Notes: generated from the letters alone by a model not told the origin. A stretch of DNA of 43,501 bases from Actinomycetes bacterium (GCA_021788115.1 JAJYLA010000014.1:1-43501); one strand, 5' to 3'; shown: positions 1 to 8,478, counted from the stretch's first letter. Made by a program: numbers and translations.

Positions 1-317
1 ACCGCCATCCCTGCTGCGATCCCGAGAGCGGCGGCGATGAGCAGTCCGTAGCCCCACCCTTGAAGTGTCGCGCCGACGGAGGCCCAGAAGGTCCCGCTAA
101 CCAGTTCGTGAAGAAGGGACAGAACCATCAGGGAAGGCGGCGGGAAGCTCGACTCGGACATCAGACCGGTTCGGGTGATGGCTTCGAAGATCCCGAAAAG
201 CGTGATTACCGAAATCCATCCATAGGACCAGTCGGGGACGCCGAGCCTCGGGTGGAGCTTTCGTCCTGTGGCCGGCGCGCTCGGAGTACGGGAAAGGGCC
301 CCTTCAGTGCCGATCAC
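1..317 (-). CDS. ABC transporter permease, SsuC/TauC/nitrate type (N-terminal part, runs off the window)
   Basis: The visible 105 residues are the N-terminus of an inner-membrane permease. A basic leader is followed by a first membrane helix starting near WSYGWISVITLFGIFE, then the typical PPPSLMVLSLLHELVSG linker and a second helix containing the FWASVGATLQGWGYGLLIAA stretch. This pattern is characteristic of binding-protein-dependent permeases for sulfonates, taurine, nitrate or aromatic acids (BPD_transp_1 family). I chose a GTG start that directly follows an in-frame stop and lies 5 bp after the SDR gene, so it should be the last visible gene of the same operon. The catalytic-coupling EAA loop lies outside the window. 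The substrate cannot be read from this fragment; the upstream catabolic genes suggest an organic acid. Family call is fairly sure, start moderately sure. Confidence 0.75.
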   Translation of the reverse strand, partial: MIGTEGALSRTPSAPATGRKLHPRLGVPDWSYGWISVITLFGIFEAITRTGLMSESSFPPPSLMVLSLLHELVSGTFWASVGATLQGWGYGLLIAAALGIAAGMA

Positions 318-322
318 TCAGC

Positions 323-1096
323 TCAGGCCCCCACCATGCTGTGACCACCGTCGCAGAGCAGGAATGCACCGGTGATGTGCCGTGACTCGTCGGAAGCAAG
401 GAAGATCACCGGCGGCACGATGTCCTCGGGCTGGGGTATGCGGCCAAGCGGAGTGCGAGCGAGGACTTCCTCACGGCGCCCCGATTTCCAGTCGTCGCGC
501 TGCAGAAGGGTCTCGGTCGCCACGAAACCCGGTCCCAGCGTGTTGACCCGGACATGCGGAGCGAGGGCATGCGCGTAGGACTTCGAGATGCCGAGGATCG
601 CGTACTTGGCTGCTGCGTACTGTGGGGCGCGAGGGCTGCCCTCGACCACCACGCGCGATCCTATATTGACGATCACCCCGTACTGCTGGTCGTCGAGCAT
701 CCTCCGGCCGAACTCGTGGGTCATGAGCAGTGTCCCCTTGACGTCCAGGGCCAGCGTGTGGTCGATCGCCTCGGGGGTCAGCTCACGCCAGGACATCTGA
801 TGCGCGGCCATGTCACCCACGTTGTTGACGAGAACATCCACGCGGCCGAACGCCGCCATGACCTCCTCCGCCATCCGCGCGACGTCATTGGCGTTGGCGA
901 TGTCTGCCTGGACGGTCACGGACTCCCTCCCGAGTTCCCGGATGCGCTCGGCCGTGTGCCTGGCGCCCTCCTCGGAACTGCGGTAATGCACCGCGACGTG
1001 AGCTCCCTCCAGAGCGAGGCCTTCGGCGATCGCCAGGCCCAGCCCCTTGCCGGCCCCCGTGACCAGGGCGAAGCGACCCTCAAGGCGACCGCTCAT
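323..1096 (-). CDS. SDR-family NAD(P)-dependent oxidoreductase
   Basis: A 257-residue classical short-chain dehydrogenase/reductase, a cytosolic enzyme that oxidises an alcohol or reduces a ketone using NAD(P). The Rossmann glycine motif TGAGKGLGLAIA is near residues 14-25, the structural NNVG motif (usually NNAG) near 91-94, the catalytic Ser lies in NIGSRVVV, and the active-site Tyr and Lys sit in YAAAKYA. The C-terminus has the usual FLASDESRHITGAFLLCDGG ending. Length is normal for the family. The ATG start overlaps the stop of the preceding metallolyase gene by 4 bp (ATGA), implying translational coupling. In this operon it probably oxidises a hydroxy-acid or sugar-acid intermediate before the FAH and lyase steps, but the substrate is not readable from sequence. 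Confidence 0.9.
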   Translation of the reverse strand: MSGRLEGRFALVTGAGKGLGLAIAEGLALEGAHVAVHYRSSEEGARHTAERIRELGRESVTVQADIANANDVARMAEEVMAAFGRVDVLVNNVGDMAAHQMSWRELTPEAIDHTLALDVKGTLLMTHEFGRRMLDDQQYGVIVNIGSRVVVEGSPRAPQYAAAKYAILGISKSYAHALAPHVRVNTLGPGFVATETLLQRDDWKSGRREEVLARTPLGRIPQPEDIVPPVIFLASDESRHITGAFLLCDGGHSMVGA

Positions 1097-2286
1097 GCGT
1101 CCGTGCTCGCCGTCGGCAGGTCGGAAATCATGTCACGCAGCTCCTCGTCAGTGACCAGACCCCGCTTGGCCACGCCTCGAGACTTCACGGCCGTCAGGAG
1201 GTCCCCCCAGTGCTCCTCGGGCACCTGCAGCCCGAGCTCCTCGAGTTTGATCCGGATGGATTCGACTCCGCTCTTCTTACCGAGCACGATGGCACGAGTG
1301 GCCCCGACGAGGTGCGACGAGTAAGGCTCGACCGCCTGCGGGTCATGGAACTGTGCGGCGACCGCCCCCGTCTCACGGCGGAAAAGGTTCTCACCGACGA
1401 GGGGCTTCCACGGTTCCATCCCGTAACCGCACATGTCGGCGACCCTTCGGGCTACAGGCACCGACTGCTCGAGCCGCAGTCCTGTCTGGTACCCGTAGAG
1501 GGCCTCCAGGGCGAGCGCGATCTCGCAGAGGTTGCCGTTGCCGGCTCGCTCGCCCATGCCGTTGACCGTCCCGTGGATCCATGAAGCGCCGGCCTTCACC
1601 GCTGCTACGGCGCCAGCGGTGGCGAGCCCGAAGTCGTCGTGGCCATGGAAGTGCAGCGGTACGTCGGGGCCGACCGCGTCGCGGACGTACGCGATGAGGT
1701 AGCCGACCGCCTCCGGCGCGGCAATACCCAGGGTGTCGACGACCACCAACTCGCTCGCCCCGGCGGCCAAGGCCCTCCGGTAGACCTCGGCAAGGAAGTC
1801 CAGGTCAGCGCGGGAGCCGTCCACACCGAAGAACGCGACGTGCACGCCTGCGGCAACGGCCGAGCTGACCGCCTCTTCAATGCGTCCGGTCATCTTGTCC
1901 CGCGAGACGCCGAGCGCGTCGAGCTTCAGGTCCGAAACCGGTGCCTCGATCACCGAGTGCGTCAGGCCGAGTTCGCTGATCAACTGCACGTCGGCGGCGA
2001 CGGCTCGTGAGAAGCCCCACAGCTCCGCGTCGAGCCCGGCCCCCAGCAAGAGCTCGATAGCCCTCCGGTCCTCGGCGGTGACCCTCGGAAACCCGACTTC
2101 CATCCGGTCGACCCCGAGCCCGTCGACAAGCCGGGCGATCTCGAGCTTCTCCTCCGCAGTCATCACGACGCCCACCGTCTGCTCTCCGTCCCGCAGGGTG
2201 GTGTCATAGAGCCCGACCCGTGTGTCGCCCGCCTGTATCGCCCGGGAGTTCAGGGTGCCGGTCCAGATCTCCGCAGGGTCGATCAC
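1093..2286 (-). CDS. DRE-TIM metallolyase (HMG-CoA lyase / homocitrate synthase-like)
   Basis: A 397-residue member of the LeuA/homocitrate synthase/HMG-CoA lyase superfamily, which makes or breaks C-C bonds next to a carbonyl using a divalent metal. The signature DTTLRDGEQ is at residues 28-36, the metal-binding HxH lies in HFHGHDDFG, and the NGMGERAGNGNL loop follows. The C-terminal segment VLGKKSGVESIRIKL resembles the post-barrel region of homocitrate synthases. There is no regulatory LeuA dimer domain, so it is the short form. The start is GTG overlapping the FAH stop by 4 bp (GTGA); the reading frame stays open further upstream inside the FAH gene, but that part is a shadow. Its company (FAH, SDR, importer) argues for a catabolic aldolase or synthase rather than leucine or lysine biosynthesis. 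The exact reaction is unknown. Confidence 0.85.
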   Translation of the reverse strand: MIDPAEIWTGTLNSRAIQAGDTRVGLYDTTLRDGEQTVGVVMTAEEKLEIARLVDGLGVDRMEVGFPRVTAEDRRAIELLLGAGLDAELWGFSRAVAADVQLISELGLTHSVIEAPVSDLKLDALGVSRDKMTGRIEEAVSSAVAAGVHVAFFGVDGSRADLDFLAEVYRRALAAGASELVVVDTLGIAAPEAVGYLIAYVRDAVGPDVPLHFHGHDDFGLATAGAVAAVKAGASWIHGTVNGMGERAGNGNLCEIALALEALYGYQTGLRLEQSVPVARRVADMCGYGMEPWKPLVGENLFRRETGAVAAQFHDPQAVEPYSSHLVGATRAIVLGKKSGVESIRIKLEELGLQVPEEHWGDLLTAVKSRGVAKRGLVTDEELRDMISDLPTASTDA

Positions 2287-3179
2287 GTGTGGATCTCCTC
2301 TTCCCACTGCAGCTTCGGGGGGGCGGCCTCGCCGTAGGCCTCCTGCCAGGAGATCACCGGATTGCTCAGAACCCCTATGCGTTCGATCTCGGCCTCGATG
2401 GTGTCTCCCGATTTCAGGTAAAGCGAGGCCGGATCGTCGCTGAATCCAGCGACGCCTGAAACCGTACCCAGGGAGAGCACGTCTCCGGGCGAGTACCCGA
2501 GGGCGGAGTAGTGGGCGATGACCCCGGGTACCGTCGTGGACATCCGGCTCATGTTGGAGACCTGTCGAGGCTGACCGTTCACCCGGAGCTCCATGGCTAG
2601 GTCGTGGGGGTCGCCGACTTCGTCGGGTGTGACGATCCAGGGTCCCAGCGGGCAAAAGGTGTCGATCGACTTGCAGAAGCAGAAGACTCCGCTCTTCATC
2701 TCTCGTCGCTGAATGTCCCGGGCAGTTACGTCGTTGAAGATCAAATAGCCGCCGACGTAGTCCATTGCCACATCGGGACCGAAGTGCTTGCCGCTCTTCG
2801 CAATGACCACGGCAAGCTCCAACTCGTAATCAAGCTCGCTGGTCAGGTGTTCCGGGTAGATGATCGGATCCCCCGAGCCGATGATCGCGTCGACGTTTTG
2901 GAAAAATAGGATCCACGGTGCCACCGGGTGTGACCATCCGACGCGCAGTGATTCCTCGTGATGTTCCCGGAAGTTGCCTGCGGTATGGAAGAACTTCTTG
3001 GGGATTATGGGGGCGCGCAGCCGGACGTCGGCGAAGGGAAACTCGTGGCCGGTCGGGGAGGCGGTCTGTCCACTTTCGAAAAACGAGCGCATCGACGGTG
3101 TGTCGAGTTCCGCCACGGTGTCGCCGCGCAGTACGCCGACCCGCTGGATACCCGAATACTCGAATGTCACAAGTTTCAT
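2283..3179 (-). CDS. FAH-family hydrolase/decarboxylase/hydratase
   Basis: A 298-residue fumarylacetoacetate hydrolase-family protein. These Mg-dependent enzymes cleave or decarboxylate beta-diketo or 2-oxo acids, or hydrate 2-hydroxypentadienoates. Recognisable parts are the N-terminal TFEYSGIQRVGVLRGDTV strand, the KKFFHTAGNFREHHEES segment, the metal-binding acidic residues in SELDYELELAVVI and FNDVTARDIQ, and the late GTVSGVAGFS loop (GTPxGVG in many relatives). Length is usual for the single-domain family. Four-base overlaps tie it to the GntR gene before it and the metallolyase after it, so the three are probably made together. Without structural comparison, hydrolase, dehydratase and decarboxylase activities cannot be told apart. 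Confidence 0.88.
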   Translation of the reverse strand: MKLVTFEYSGIQRVGVLRGDTVAELDTPSMRSFFESGQTASPTGHEFPFADVRLRAPIIPKKFFHTAGNFREHHEESLRVGWSHPVAPWILFFQNVDAIIGSGDPIIYPEHLTSELDYELELAVVIAKSGKHFGPDVAMDYVGGYLIFNDVTARDIQRREMKSGVFCFCKSIDTFCPLGPWIVTPDEVGDPHDLAMELRVNGQPRQVSNMSRMSTTVPGVIAHYSALGYSPGDVLSLGTVSGVAGFSDDPASLYLKSGDTIEAEIERIGVLSNPVISWQEAYGEAAPPKLQWEEEIHT

Positions 3180-3937
3180 GTGCTCTCCTCTGGCGTCGCG
3201 GAGGCCCGCGATCTCTTGAAATGGCGGGAAAAGACAGCTTTGCCCCCCATGGCCCGCATGGAGAGATCCGCCGTTTGGACCAAGTGGTTACGGATCTCCT
3301 TCTCGGCTCGGGGAGCATCGTGTGCCACGCACGCGGCGAGTATCCGGTCGTGCTGCGCCCGGCGATGGGGTAGGTCCTCTTCCAGTTGGGTGAGGCGCAT
3401 ACGGTATCGCTGGCTGCTCTCCCACAGTGGGGTGATGAGCCTCAACAGCCAGGTCGAGCCGCATTGCTCGTAGAGAGCAAAGTGGAACCTCGTGTGGGCC
3501 ATCCAGGCCGCCATCCTGTCGTTGCGGTTCTCCGCCTCTTGCTCTTCCGCGAGGGCCGTCCTGGCGAGGGAGGCGGCTTCGTCAGTGAACCGCCCCGCGG
3601 CCCGCCGTATCACCATGGTCTCGAGGTGCAGGCGCGCGTCGTAAAGGTCGTGGAGGTCCTCCAGCGACAGCTCCTTCACCCGGGCACCGCGGTGGGGCAC
3701 GTGCTCGACGAGGCCGAGGCCGTCGAGGCGGCGCAAGGCCTCCCGGATGGGCAGCGCGCTCATCTTCAGCGTCTCGGCGAGCGCTTCGATCTGGAGTCGC
3801 TCACCAGGTACAAGAGCACCGCTCAGTATTCCGTCGTGGAGATCGTGGAAGGCCTTCTCTGCCAGTGTCCGGTGACCGTCGGACAGCGAGCGGGCCCAAG
3901 CGACACGATCAGGTGGATCCTGCTGGCCATCCCCCAC
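3176..3937 (-). CDS. GntR-family transcriptional regulator, FCD (FadR-like) type
   Basis: A 253-residue DNA-binding regulator. The winged helix near residues 25-95 contains AFHDLHDGILSGALVPGERL, the recognition region LKMSALPIREALRRLDGLGL and the wing HVPHRGARV. The FCD ligand domain follows (DLYDARLHLETMVIRRAAG, then RFHFALYEQCG and HDRILAACVAHDA, whose Asp and His residues commonly bind a metal). I chose a GTG start rather than the upstream TTG. A perfect 14-bp palindrome, a likely operator, lies between the two and would otherwise fall inside the coding sequence. As first gene of the operon it probably represses it until an acid or sugar-acid ligand appears. No convincing Shine-Dalgarno precedes either start. 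Confidence 0.85.
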   Translation of the reverse strand: MGDGQQDPPDRVAWARSLSDGHRTLAEKAFHDLHDGILSGALVPGERLQIEALAETLKMSALPIREALRRLDGLGLVEHVPHRGARVKELSLEDLHDLYDARLHLETMVIRRAAGRFTDEAASLARTALAEEQEAENRNDRMAAWMAHTRFHFALYEQCGSTWLLRLITPLWESSQRYRMRLTQLEEDLPHRRAQHDRILAACVAHDAPRAEKEIRNHLVQTADLSMRAMGGKAVFSRHFKRSRASATPEEST

Positions 3938-3942
3938 GCCCG

Positions 3943-3956
3943 TGACTGTACAGTCA
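3943..3956. promoter_or_regulatory. Perfect 14-bp palindrome, probable GntR operator
   Basis: TGACTGTACAGTCA reads identically on both strands. It lies 5 bp before the chosen GTG of the GntR gene and about 30 bp after a possible minus-strand -10 element (CATATT at 3987-3982). A repressor bound here would block its own operon. GntR/FCD regulators typically bind short palindromes of this kind; binding by this protein is inferred. Confidence 0.55.
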
Positions 3957-4360
3957 ATCCGAGCGGCGGGCAACTTGATCAAATATGGGGTGAACCAGGG
4001 CTGAAGGAGAGACGCGCGGACCAGCGATCGTCTGCCACGTTCGCTCCCGTCGGCCGCAGGGGTAGCAGTCCCGTTGGACCGCGGCCCGACGCCGGGTCAG
4101 GGGCGAGTCGCGAGCCGGGAAGTGACGCCCGCCTCCCCGGCGGGCGAGGCCGTCCCGGTCCACCCGCGCCTGGTATCCGGTGGTGCCTGCACCCCGGCCC
4201 GCGGCCAAGCGACAGTAGTCGAGCCTCCCGACCCCGGATGCCGCTGCCGGGAGACCTCACCGTCCACCGGTTTTTCCTCCGAGGGACGAATCGGCTATAC
4301 GTGTAGTAGAGGAATGAATGAACCTCGGGACCGGGGTCTCCGACCAGGGGGTGGCGACAG
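3957..4360. other. Intergenic region between divergent GntR operon and ctaA
   Basis: About 400 bp without a supported gene; frames that stay open here show no recognisable domain. It holds a TTGATCAA palindrome beside a minus-strand -10-like CATATT, a small hairpin (GCCCGCC at 4127-4133 against GGCGGGC at 4139-4145), and a TATACG element near 4294 that could be a -10 for ctaA. A GGGGGTG Shine-Dalgarno-like stretch ends 7 bp before the ctaA ATG. Promoter assignments are tentative. Confidence 0.4.
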
Positions 4361-5332
4361 ATGACTCGAGTGGGCCCTCGCTTCGAGGGCGGGAAGGGCT
4401 CCATGCGCATGGACTCGCTCCCCGCGGGGCCGACGCTGGTCCTGCGGGTGGGATCGATCGCCACGGTGATCGCCACCTATGCCCTTGTGGTCCTCGGAAG
4501 CACCGTCAGGGTCACCGAATCCGGCATGGGCTGCTCGAGTTGGCCCCTGTGCAACGGCAAGATCGGCCCGCTCGACAACTACCACGCGGTGCTCGAGCAG
4601 ACGCACCGGTACCTCGCCGCGGCGGTGACGATCGGGGTGTTCGCCGTGCTCGCCGCTGCGCGGCGAGCACGGGCCGGCCGCCGGGTGCTCGTACCGGCGC
4701 TGGCGGCCGCCGGCATGGTCGCCGTCCAGGTGGTGCTCGGTGCCATCACCGTCTTCGCCGGCAACGCCGGCTGGACGGTCGCACTCCACCTGGTCGGGGC
4801 GCTGCTGCTCCTCGCCGCGGTGGTCGTCACCGCAGTCGGCATCCTCGTGGCCGAGGGCAGCCCCGGCAGGGTCGACGGTCTCGTGTGGTGGGCCGCCGGC
4901 TCGGCCTTCCTCCTTTTCGTCTCCGGCACGATCGTGGTGGACGGCGGAGCCAGCGCTGCCTGCCAGACGTGGCCGTGGTGCACGGCGAGCGCCGGCCTCG
5001 GCTGGAAGCTGCCCATCGTCCAACTCGTGCACCGGACCATGGCGGCGGTGGCGGGAACGCTGATCGTGATCCTGGCGGCGCGCACGGTCCGGCGCCGGTC
5101 GGACGGCCAGGCCGCCAGGGCGCTTGCCTGGTCGCTCATAGCCCTGCTGCCGGTGCAGATAGCCGCGGGCGCCGTGAGCGCCGTGCTCGCCGCGCCCGCC
5201 TGGGCTCAGGACATCCACCTCGCCGTCGGCACGGCGATCTGGGGCTGCGTCGTCGCCCTCGCGGACAGCGTGTACCTCGCGGCCGGACTCCACGTGGGCG
5301 CACGTGGACCGCTCGCCTCGGCCAGGGGGTGA
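4361..5332 (+). CDS. ctaA: Heme A synthase (CtaA/COX15 family)
   Basis: A 323-residue polytopic membrane protein that oxidises the C8 methyl of heme O to make heme A for cytochrome oxidase. After a hydrophilic leader, the first helix (LRVGSIATVIATYALVVLGS) runs into the family signature TVRVTESGMGCSSWPLCNG. Conserved heme-ligand histidines occur in HRYLAAAV, ALHLVGALL, VHRTMAAVAG and DIHLAVGTA, one per key helix, arranged as the usual tandem four-helix repeat. The paired cysteines of the second repeat are seen in ACQTWPWCT. Length matches the family. It stands alone here rather than beside cox or ctaB genes. It implies an aerobic respiratory chain with an A-type oxidase. A second ATG (MRMDSLP) 14 codons in is an alternative start. 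Confidence 0.93.
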   Translation: MTRVGPRFEGGKGSMRMDSLPAGPTLVLRVGSIATVIATYALVVLGSTVRVTESGMGCSSWPLCNGKIGPLDNYHAVLEQTHRYLAAAVTIGVFAVLAAARRARAGRRVLVPALAAAGMVAVQVVLGAITVFAGNAGWTVALHLVGALLLLAAVVVTAVGILVAEGSPGRVDGLVWWAAGSAFLLFVSGTIVVDGGASAACQTWPWCTASAGLGWKLPIVQLVHRTMAAVAGTLIVILAARTVRRRSDGQAARALAWSLIALLPVQIAAGAVSAVLAAPAWAQDIHLAVGTAIWGCVVALADSVYLAAGLHVGARGPLASARG

Positions 5333-5336
5333 AGCG

Positions 5337-5426
5337 ATGGGGGTGATCCGACCCGAACGCGGCGCACCGCGGCCCGAGCGGGTCCTCGGCGACCCGCCCC
5401 GGCCGCTGCCGTCGGGAGCGGTGTGA
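5337..5426 (+). CDS. Possible 29-residue Arg/Pro-rich small ORF after ctaA
   Basis: An ATG follows the ctaA stop by four bases and is preceded by a good Shine-Dalgarno (AGGGGGTGA) that overlaps the ctaA stop codon. The product begins MGVIRPERGAPRPERV and ends PLPSGAV. No domain is recognisable and Arg/Pro-rich frames arise easily in GC-rich DNA. The case rests only on start, spacing and ribosome-binding site, which would suit translational coupling to ctaA. Confidence 0.25.
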   Translation: MGVIRPERGAPRPERVLGDPPRPLPSGAV

Positions 5427-5504
5427 CGGCCGGGTGCGCCTCCCCCCACAGCGCGTCCTGCCGCCACATCCCGCCCCTCTGGTGCCCCCTCGGAGTGGAC
5501 CCGG

Positions 5505-5705
5505 TCAACACACCGGCGAACGTGGCGCCTCGCGTCTTTCTATGTCGGCGAGCTTCGCGGCGCCGATCTCGAGGAGCACCCCGACGGACTCGACTTCCAC
5601 TCCGAGGAAGTCCGCGATCAGGGTGCGGTCCGCACCGTCGGCCCTGAGCTGAAGAGCGAGCTTGTACACGGGGGGAAGCTTCTCGAGTTGCTCTGCGCTG
5701 CTCAT
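5505..5705 (-). CDS. Small conserved-looking helical protein, sigma region 4-like
   Basis: A 66-residue protein starting MSSAEQLEKLPPVYKLALQL. The body LRADGADRTLIADFLGVEVESV resembles a helix-turn-helix of the sigma-70 region 4 / response-regulator kind (LPP..., then a small-residue turn, then IADFLGVE...V), followed by a helix LLEIGAAKLADIE. Small stand-alone proteins of this shape occur near regulators in actinobacteria. The ATG chosen fits that homology better than an upstream in-frame start that adds only a short hydrophobic tail. It is convergent with ctaA and in the same direction as, and downstream of, the large LuxR-type regulator. Function unknown; DNA binding is inference. Confidence 0.55.
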   Translation of the reverse strand: MSSAEQLEKLPPVYKLALQLRADGADRTLIADFLGVEVESVGVLLEIGAAKLADIERREAPRSPVC

Positions 5706-5772
5706 GCTCCCGATCGTAAGGGCCGGGAATGCCGCCGGCACCCGTAGGGGCTACGGGTCTTCGCGGCGGCCC

Positions 5773-8478
5773 CTACGGAGACGCCGACCCGGCCGTGCCG
5801 CCGTCGCCGGTAGTCGGGCGGCTGCCGAGGGCGCGGTGCAGGGACGCGCGGTCGTTGATTCCCAGCTTGGCGTACACCTGCTGGAGATGGCTCTCGACGG
5901 TCCGGACCGACGTGACCAGCTTCCCTGCGATCTGACGGTTCGTGAGGCCGAGCCCAGCGAGGTGGGCGACCTCGCGCTCGCGCCTGGTCAGGCGGCCGGG
6001 GCCCTCCGCGTGGATCAGGCCGGGCGTGACCGCCCCTTCGCACCCGGCGGCCAGCTCCGCGGCCCGCCGGCGCGCGGCGGACGCCCGCCGGTTGAGCCCC
6101 TGGTCGGCCGCCAGGGCGGCGGCCTTCGCGCTCAACTCCGCTGCGACCAGGGCGAAGCCGGCAGCCTCGAAGGAGCCGGCGGCGCCCTCTGCGGCCGAGA
6201 GGTCCCCGTCGAGGACCGCCCGGGCGTGCAACGCGCACGCAGCCGCCAGGGGGCCGGAGACGCTCGCCGCCAGATCGCCGAGCCGGCGGGCGGCGAGGAT
6301 GGCGCCGCCGAGGCGGACGGCGTCCTGGAAGGCACGCATCGCCTCGGTCCGCTCGCCCCTCGCCGCGAGCGCCTCCCCGACCGCGGCCAGCTCGGCGGCG
6401 GCCGCGGTCCACGCCCCCTCGGCGGCCGGGCACCACGCTCGGGCCCGCGCCGCCGCGCCGTCGAAGAGATGGACGGCCCCCTCCTTGAGGCTCGTGGCCT
6501 CCTCGAGCGCGGCGCGGGCCGACCGCGCATCACCGAGGAGGGCGGCGGCCTCGACCTGCTGGGAGAGGCACCACGTGAGGAAGCCCCCGGTGGCGTGCCG
6601 GCGGAGGATGACCGCGGCGTCCCGCAGCACCCGCAGGGCCGAGCGGGGCCGGCCCTGCATGAGGCGCAGGCTGCCGCGCACGGCGTCGATCAGCGCCACC
6701 TCCCCGGGGCGCTGCTCGCCGGAGGGCACCGCCTGGAAGACGGCGGACGCGACGGCGTCGGCTTCGGCGAGCCGGCCGGCGGACGCCAGCGCGAGGATGC
6801 GGACGAACGCCATGGGCGCAGGCAGGGACCTCTCCCCGCCGACGAGCTCGACCCCCTCTTCGGACAGGGCGAGCGCCTCGTCGACCCGGCCGGCCAGGAT
6901 CCGGCCGACGGCGAGGGTGGGCACGCCGACGATGCGGGCGGCACGATCCTCCGAGGCGGCGAGCGCGACGGCCACCGTGGCGGCTTCCTCGAACCGGCCG
7001 GCGTGCGAGAGCATCATGCAGCGCCAGCCGCGCAGGACGAGCTTGTGGCGGTCCTGCTGCATCGCCGCTTCCACCGACGCCACGGCAGCCTCAGCGGCTT
7101 CCGCGCGGCCCAGGCCGTAGAACAGGGCCCTCATCCGGTGCACGGCGAGGCCCTTGCGTCCGGCGTCGTCGGTGTCCGCCGGTGACAGCCGGGACAGCAC
7201 CGACTCCGCCTCCTCGAAGCGTGCCTGGTCCACGAGGGCCGCCCCGAGCTGCAGGGAGGCACCGAAGGAGGCTTCCAGCCCGAGCGACGCCCGGGCGAGC
7301 AGTTCGCCGGTCGCGGGATCGTGGATCCGGTTGGCTCGCTCCGCCGCGGCGGTGAGATGCCCGGCGTCGTGCGCGGTGCCCGAGTGCACCCTCCACAGGG
7401 CCAGGCGGAGCAGGTCGCCCTGGCGCCGATGGCCGGTCCCCTCCAGCTGCTCTGCGAGGAGGCGGCTGATCTCGCGCCGCCGGAAGGCGCCGAGGCGCGC
7501 CCGGACGACCTCCCCGTAGAGGGGATGGGCGAGGCGGGCGTCGATGCGCCGGCCCGAGGCACGCGACTCCACGATGCTCCTGCGCTCGAGGCCGGCGAGG
7601 TCCGCTTCGGGGATGATCCGCTGGAGCAGCCCCACCTCGACCGGTTCGCCCACCGCGAGCAGCTCCACGAGCTCCGCTTCCGGGGGTCCGAGGCCGGCCA
7701 GCCGGGCGCCGATCACCTCGCTCAACCGGGCTCCCGGGCCGACCCCGCCCGCCCAGTGCCACACCCCCTCGGCGACGGACAGGGTGCCGGCATCGAGGGC
7801 GTCGAGGACCAGCTCCCGCAGGTAGAGAACGTTGCCGCCGCTCACGTCCCACAGCCGGGACACGGTCTGGTGGGGGACGTAGCCGCCCAGAACCCGCGCC
7901 AGGAGGTCGCCGACCTCGTCGTGGGAGAGTCGCTGGAGCTCGAGCCTCTGCACCAGACCGTTCTTGTACAGCGCGGTGATCGGCCCCGGCGCCGGCTCCC
8001 CCCTGCGCGTGGTGACCACCACCGGGGCGATCCCCGCTGCGGCGATGTGATGGACCAGCGCGGCCGACAGCTCGTCGAGGAGGTGGGCGTCGTCGACGCC
8101 GACGACGATCCGCCCGCCGCTGCCTCCGTCGACGATGCCCTCCACCAGCTGCGCGATGAGCGAGGCCCGCTCCGACGGGGCGGCGGCCGGTCGGGGGACC
8201 AGGTGGGCGACAGCCCCCAGCGGTATGCCGGTGGTGGCGCTCGTCGCGGAGATTCCCGTCACCGCCCAGCCGCGCCGCCGCGCGGCTTCGAGCGCCTCCT
8301 GGGCCAGGCGGGTCTTGCCGACACCCGGAGCGCCCGCGAGCAGCACCCCGTGTCCGGGGGGCTCGATCATCGACGCCACGTACTCCAGCTCCTGGGCGCG
8401 CCCCACCAGCGGCCACCTCGAGGCGATCCCCGAGTCGGCCGCCGGCCTAGGGGTGCCTGGCGGTTTGGTGGGCTCCAC
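5773..8478 (-). CDS. LuxR-family ATPase regulator (LAL / MalT-like)
   Basis: A 901-residue signal-transducing ATPase with a C-terminal LuxR DNA-binding domain. Near the N-terminus, PLVGRAQELEYV introduces the AAA/STAND domain with Walker A GAPGVGKTR (about 49-57) and Walker B IVVGVDDAHLLD. A long Ala/Leu/Arg-rich helical repeat region (TPR-like) follows, and the end carries RLTRREREVAHLAGLGLTNR plus VRTVESHLQQVYAKLGI, a full LuxR HTH. I chose the GTG preceded by GAGGAC; an upstream TTG would add seven residues. It is transcribed in the same direction as the fused oxidoreductase genes and lies downstream of them, so it may regulate them or be co-transcribed. The ligand is unknown. Confidence 0.9.
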   Translation of the reverse strand: MEPTKPPGTPRPAADSGIASRWPLVGRAQELEYVASMIEPPGHGVLLAGAPGVGKTRLAQEALEAARRRGWAVTGISATSATTGIPLGAVAHLVPRPAAAPSERASLIAQLVEGIVDGGSGGRIVVGVDDAHLLDELSAALVHHIAAAGIAPVVVTTRRGEPAPGPITALYKNGLVQRLELQRLSHDEVGDLLARVLGGYVPHQTVSRLWDVSGGNVLYLRELVLDALDAGTLSVAEGVWHWAGGVGPGARLSEVIGARLAGLGPPEAELVELLAVGEPVEVGLLQRIIPEADLAGLERRSIVESRASGRRIDARLAHPLYGEVVRARLGAFRRREISRLLAEQLEGTGHRRQGDLLRLALWRVHSGTAHDAGHLTAAAERANRIHDPATGELLARASLGLEASFGASLQLGAALVDQARFEEAESVLSRLSPADTDDAGRKGLAVHRMRALFYGLGRAEAAEAAVASVEAAMQQDRHKLVLRGWRCMMLSHAGRFEEAATVAVALAASEDRAARIVGVPTLAVGRILAGRVDEALALSEEGVELVGGERSLPAPMAFVRILALASAGRLAEADAVASAVFQAVPSGEQRPGEVALIDAVRGSLRLMQGRPRSALRVLRDAAVILRRHATGGFLTWCLSQQVEAAALLGDARSARAALEEATSLKEGAVHLFDGAAARARAWCPAAEGAWTAAAAELAAVGEALAARGERTEAMRAFQDAVRLGGAILAARRLGDLAASVSGPLAAACALHARAVLDGDLSAAEGAAGSFEAAGFALVAAELSAKAAALAADQGLNRRASAARRRAAELAAGCEGAVTPGLIHAEGPGRLTRREREVAHLAGLGLTNRQIAGKLVTSVRTVESHLQQVYAKLGINDRASLHRALGSRPTTGDGGTAGSASP

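Noticed and set aside
2287-2655. N-terminal extension of the DRE-TIM enzyme
   Set aside because: It lies wholly within the FAH gene, shows no homology, and the GTG overlapping the FAH stop gives a normal-length enzyme.
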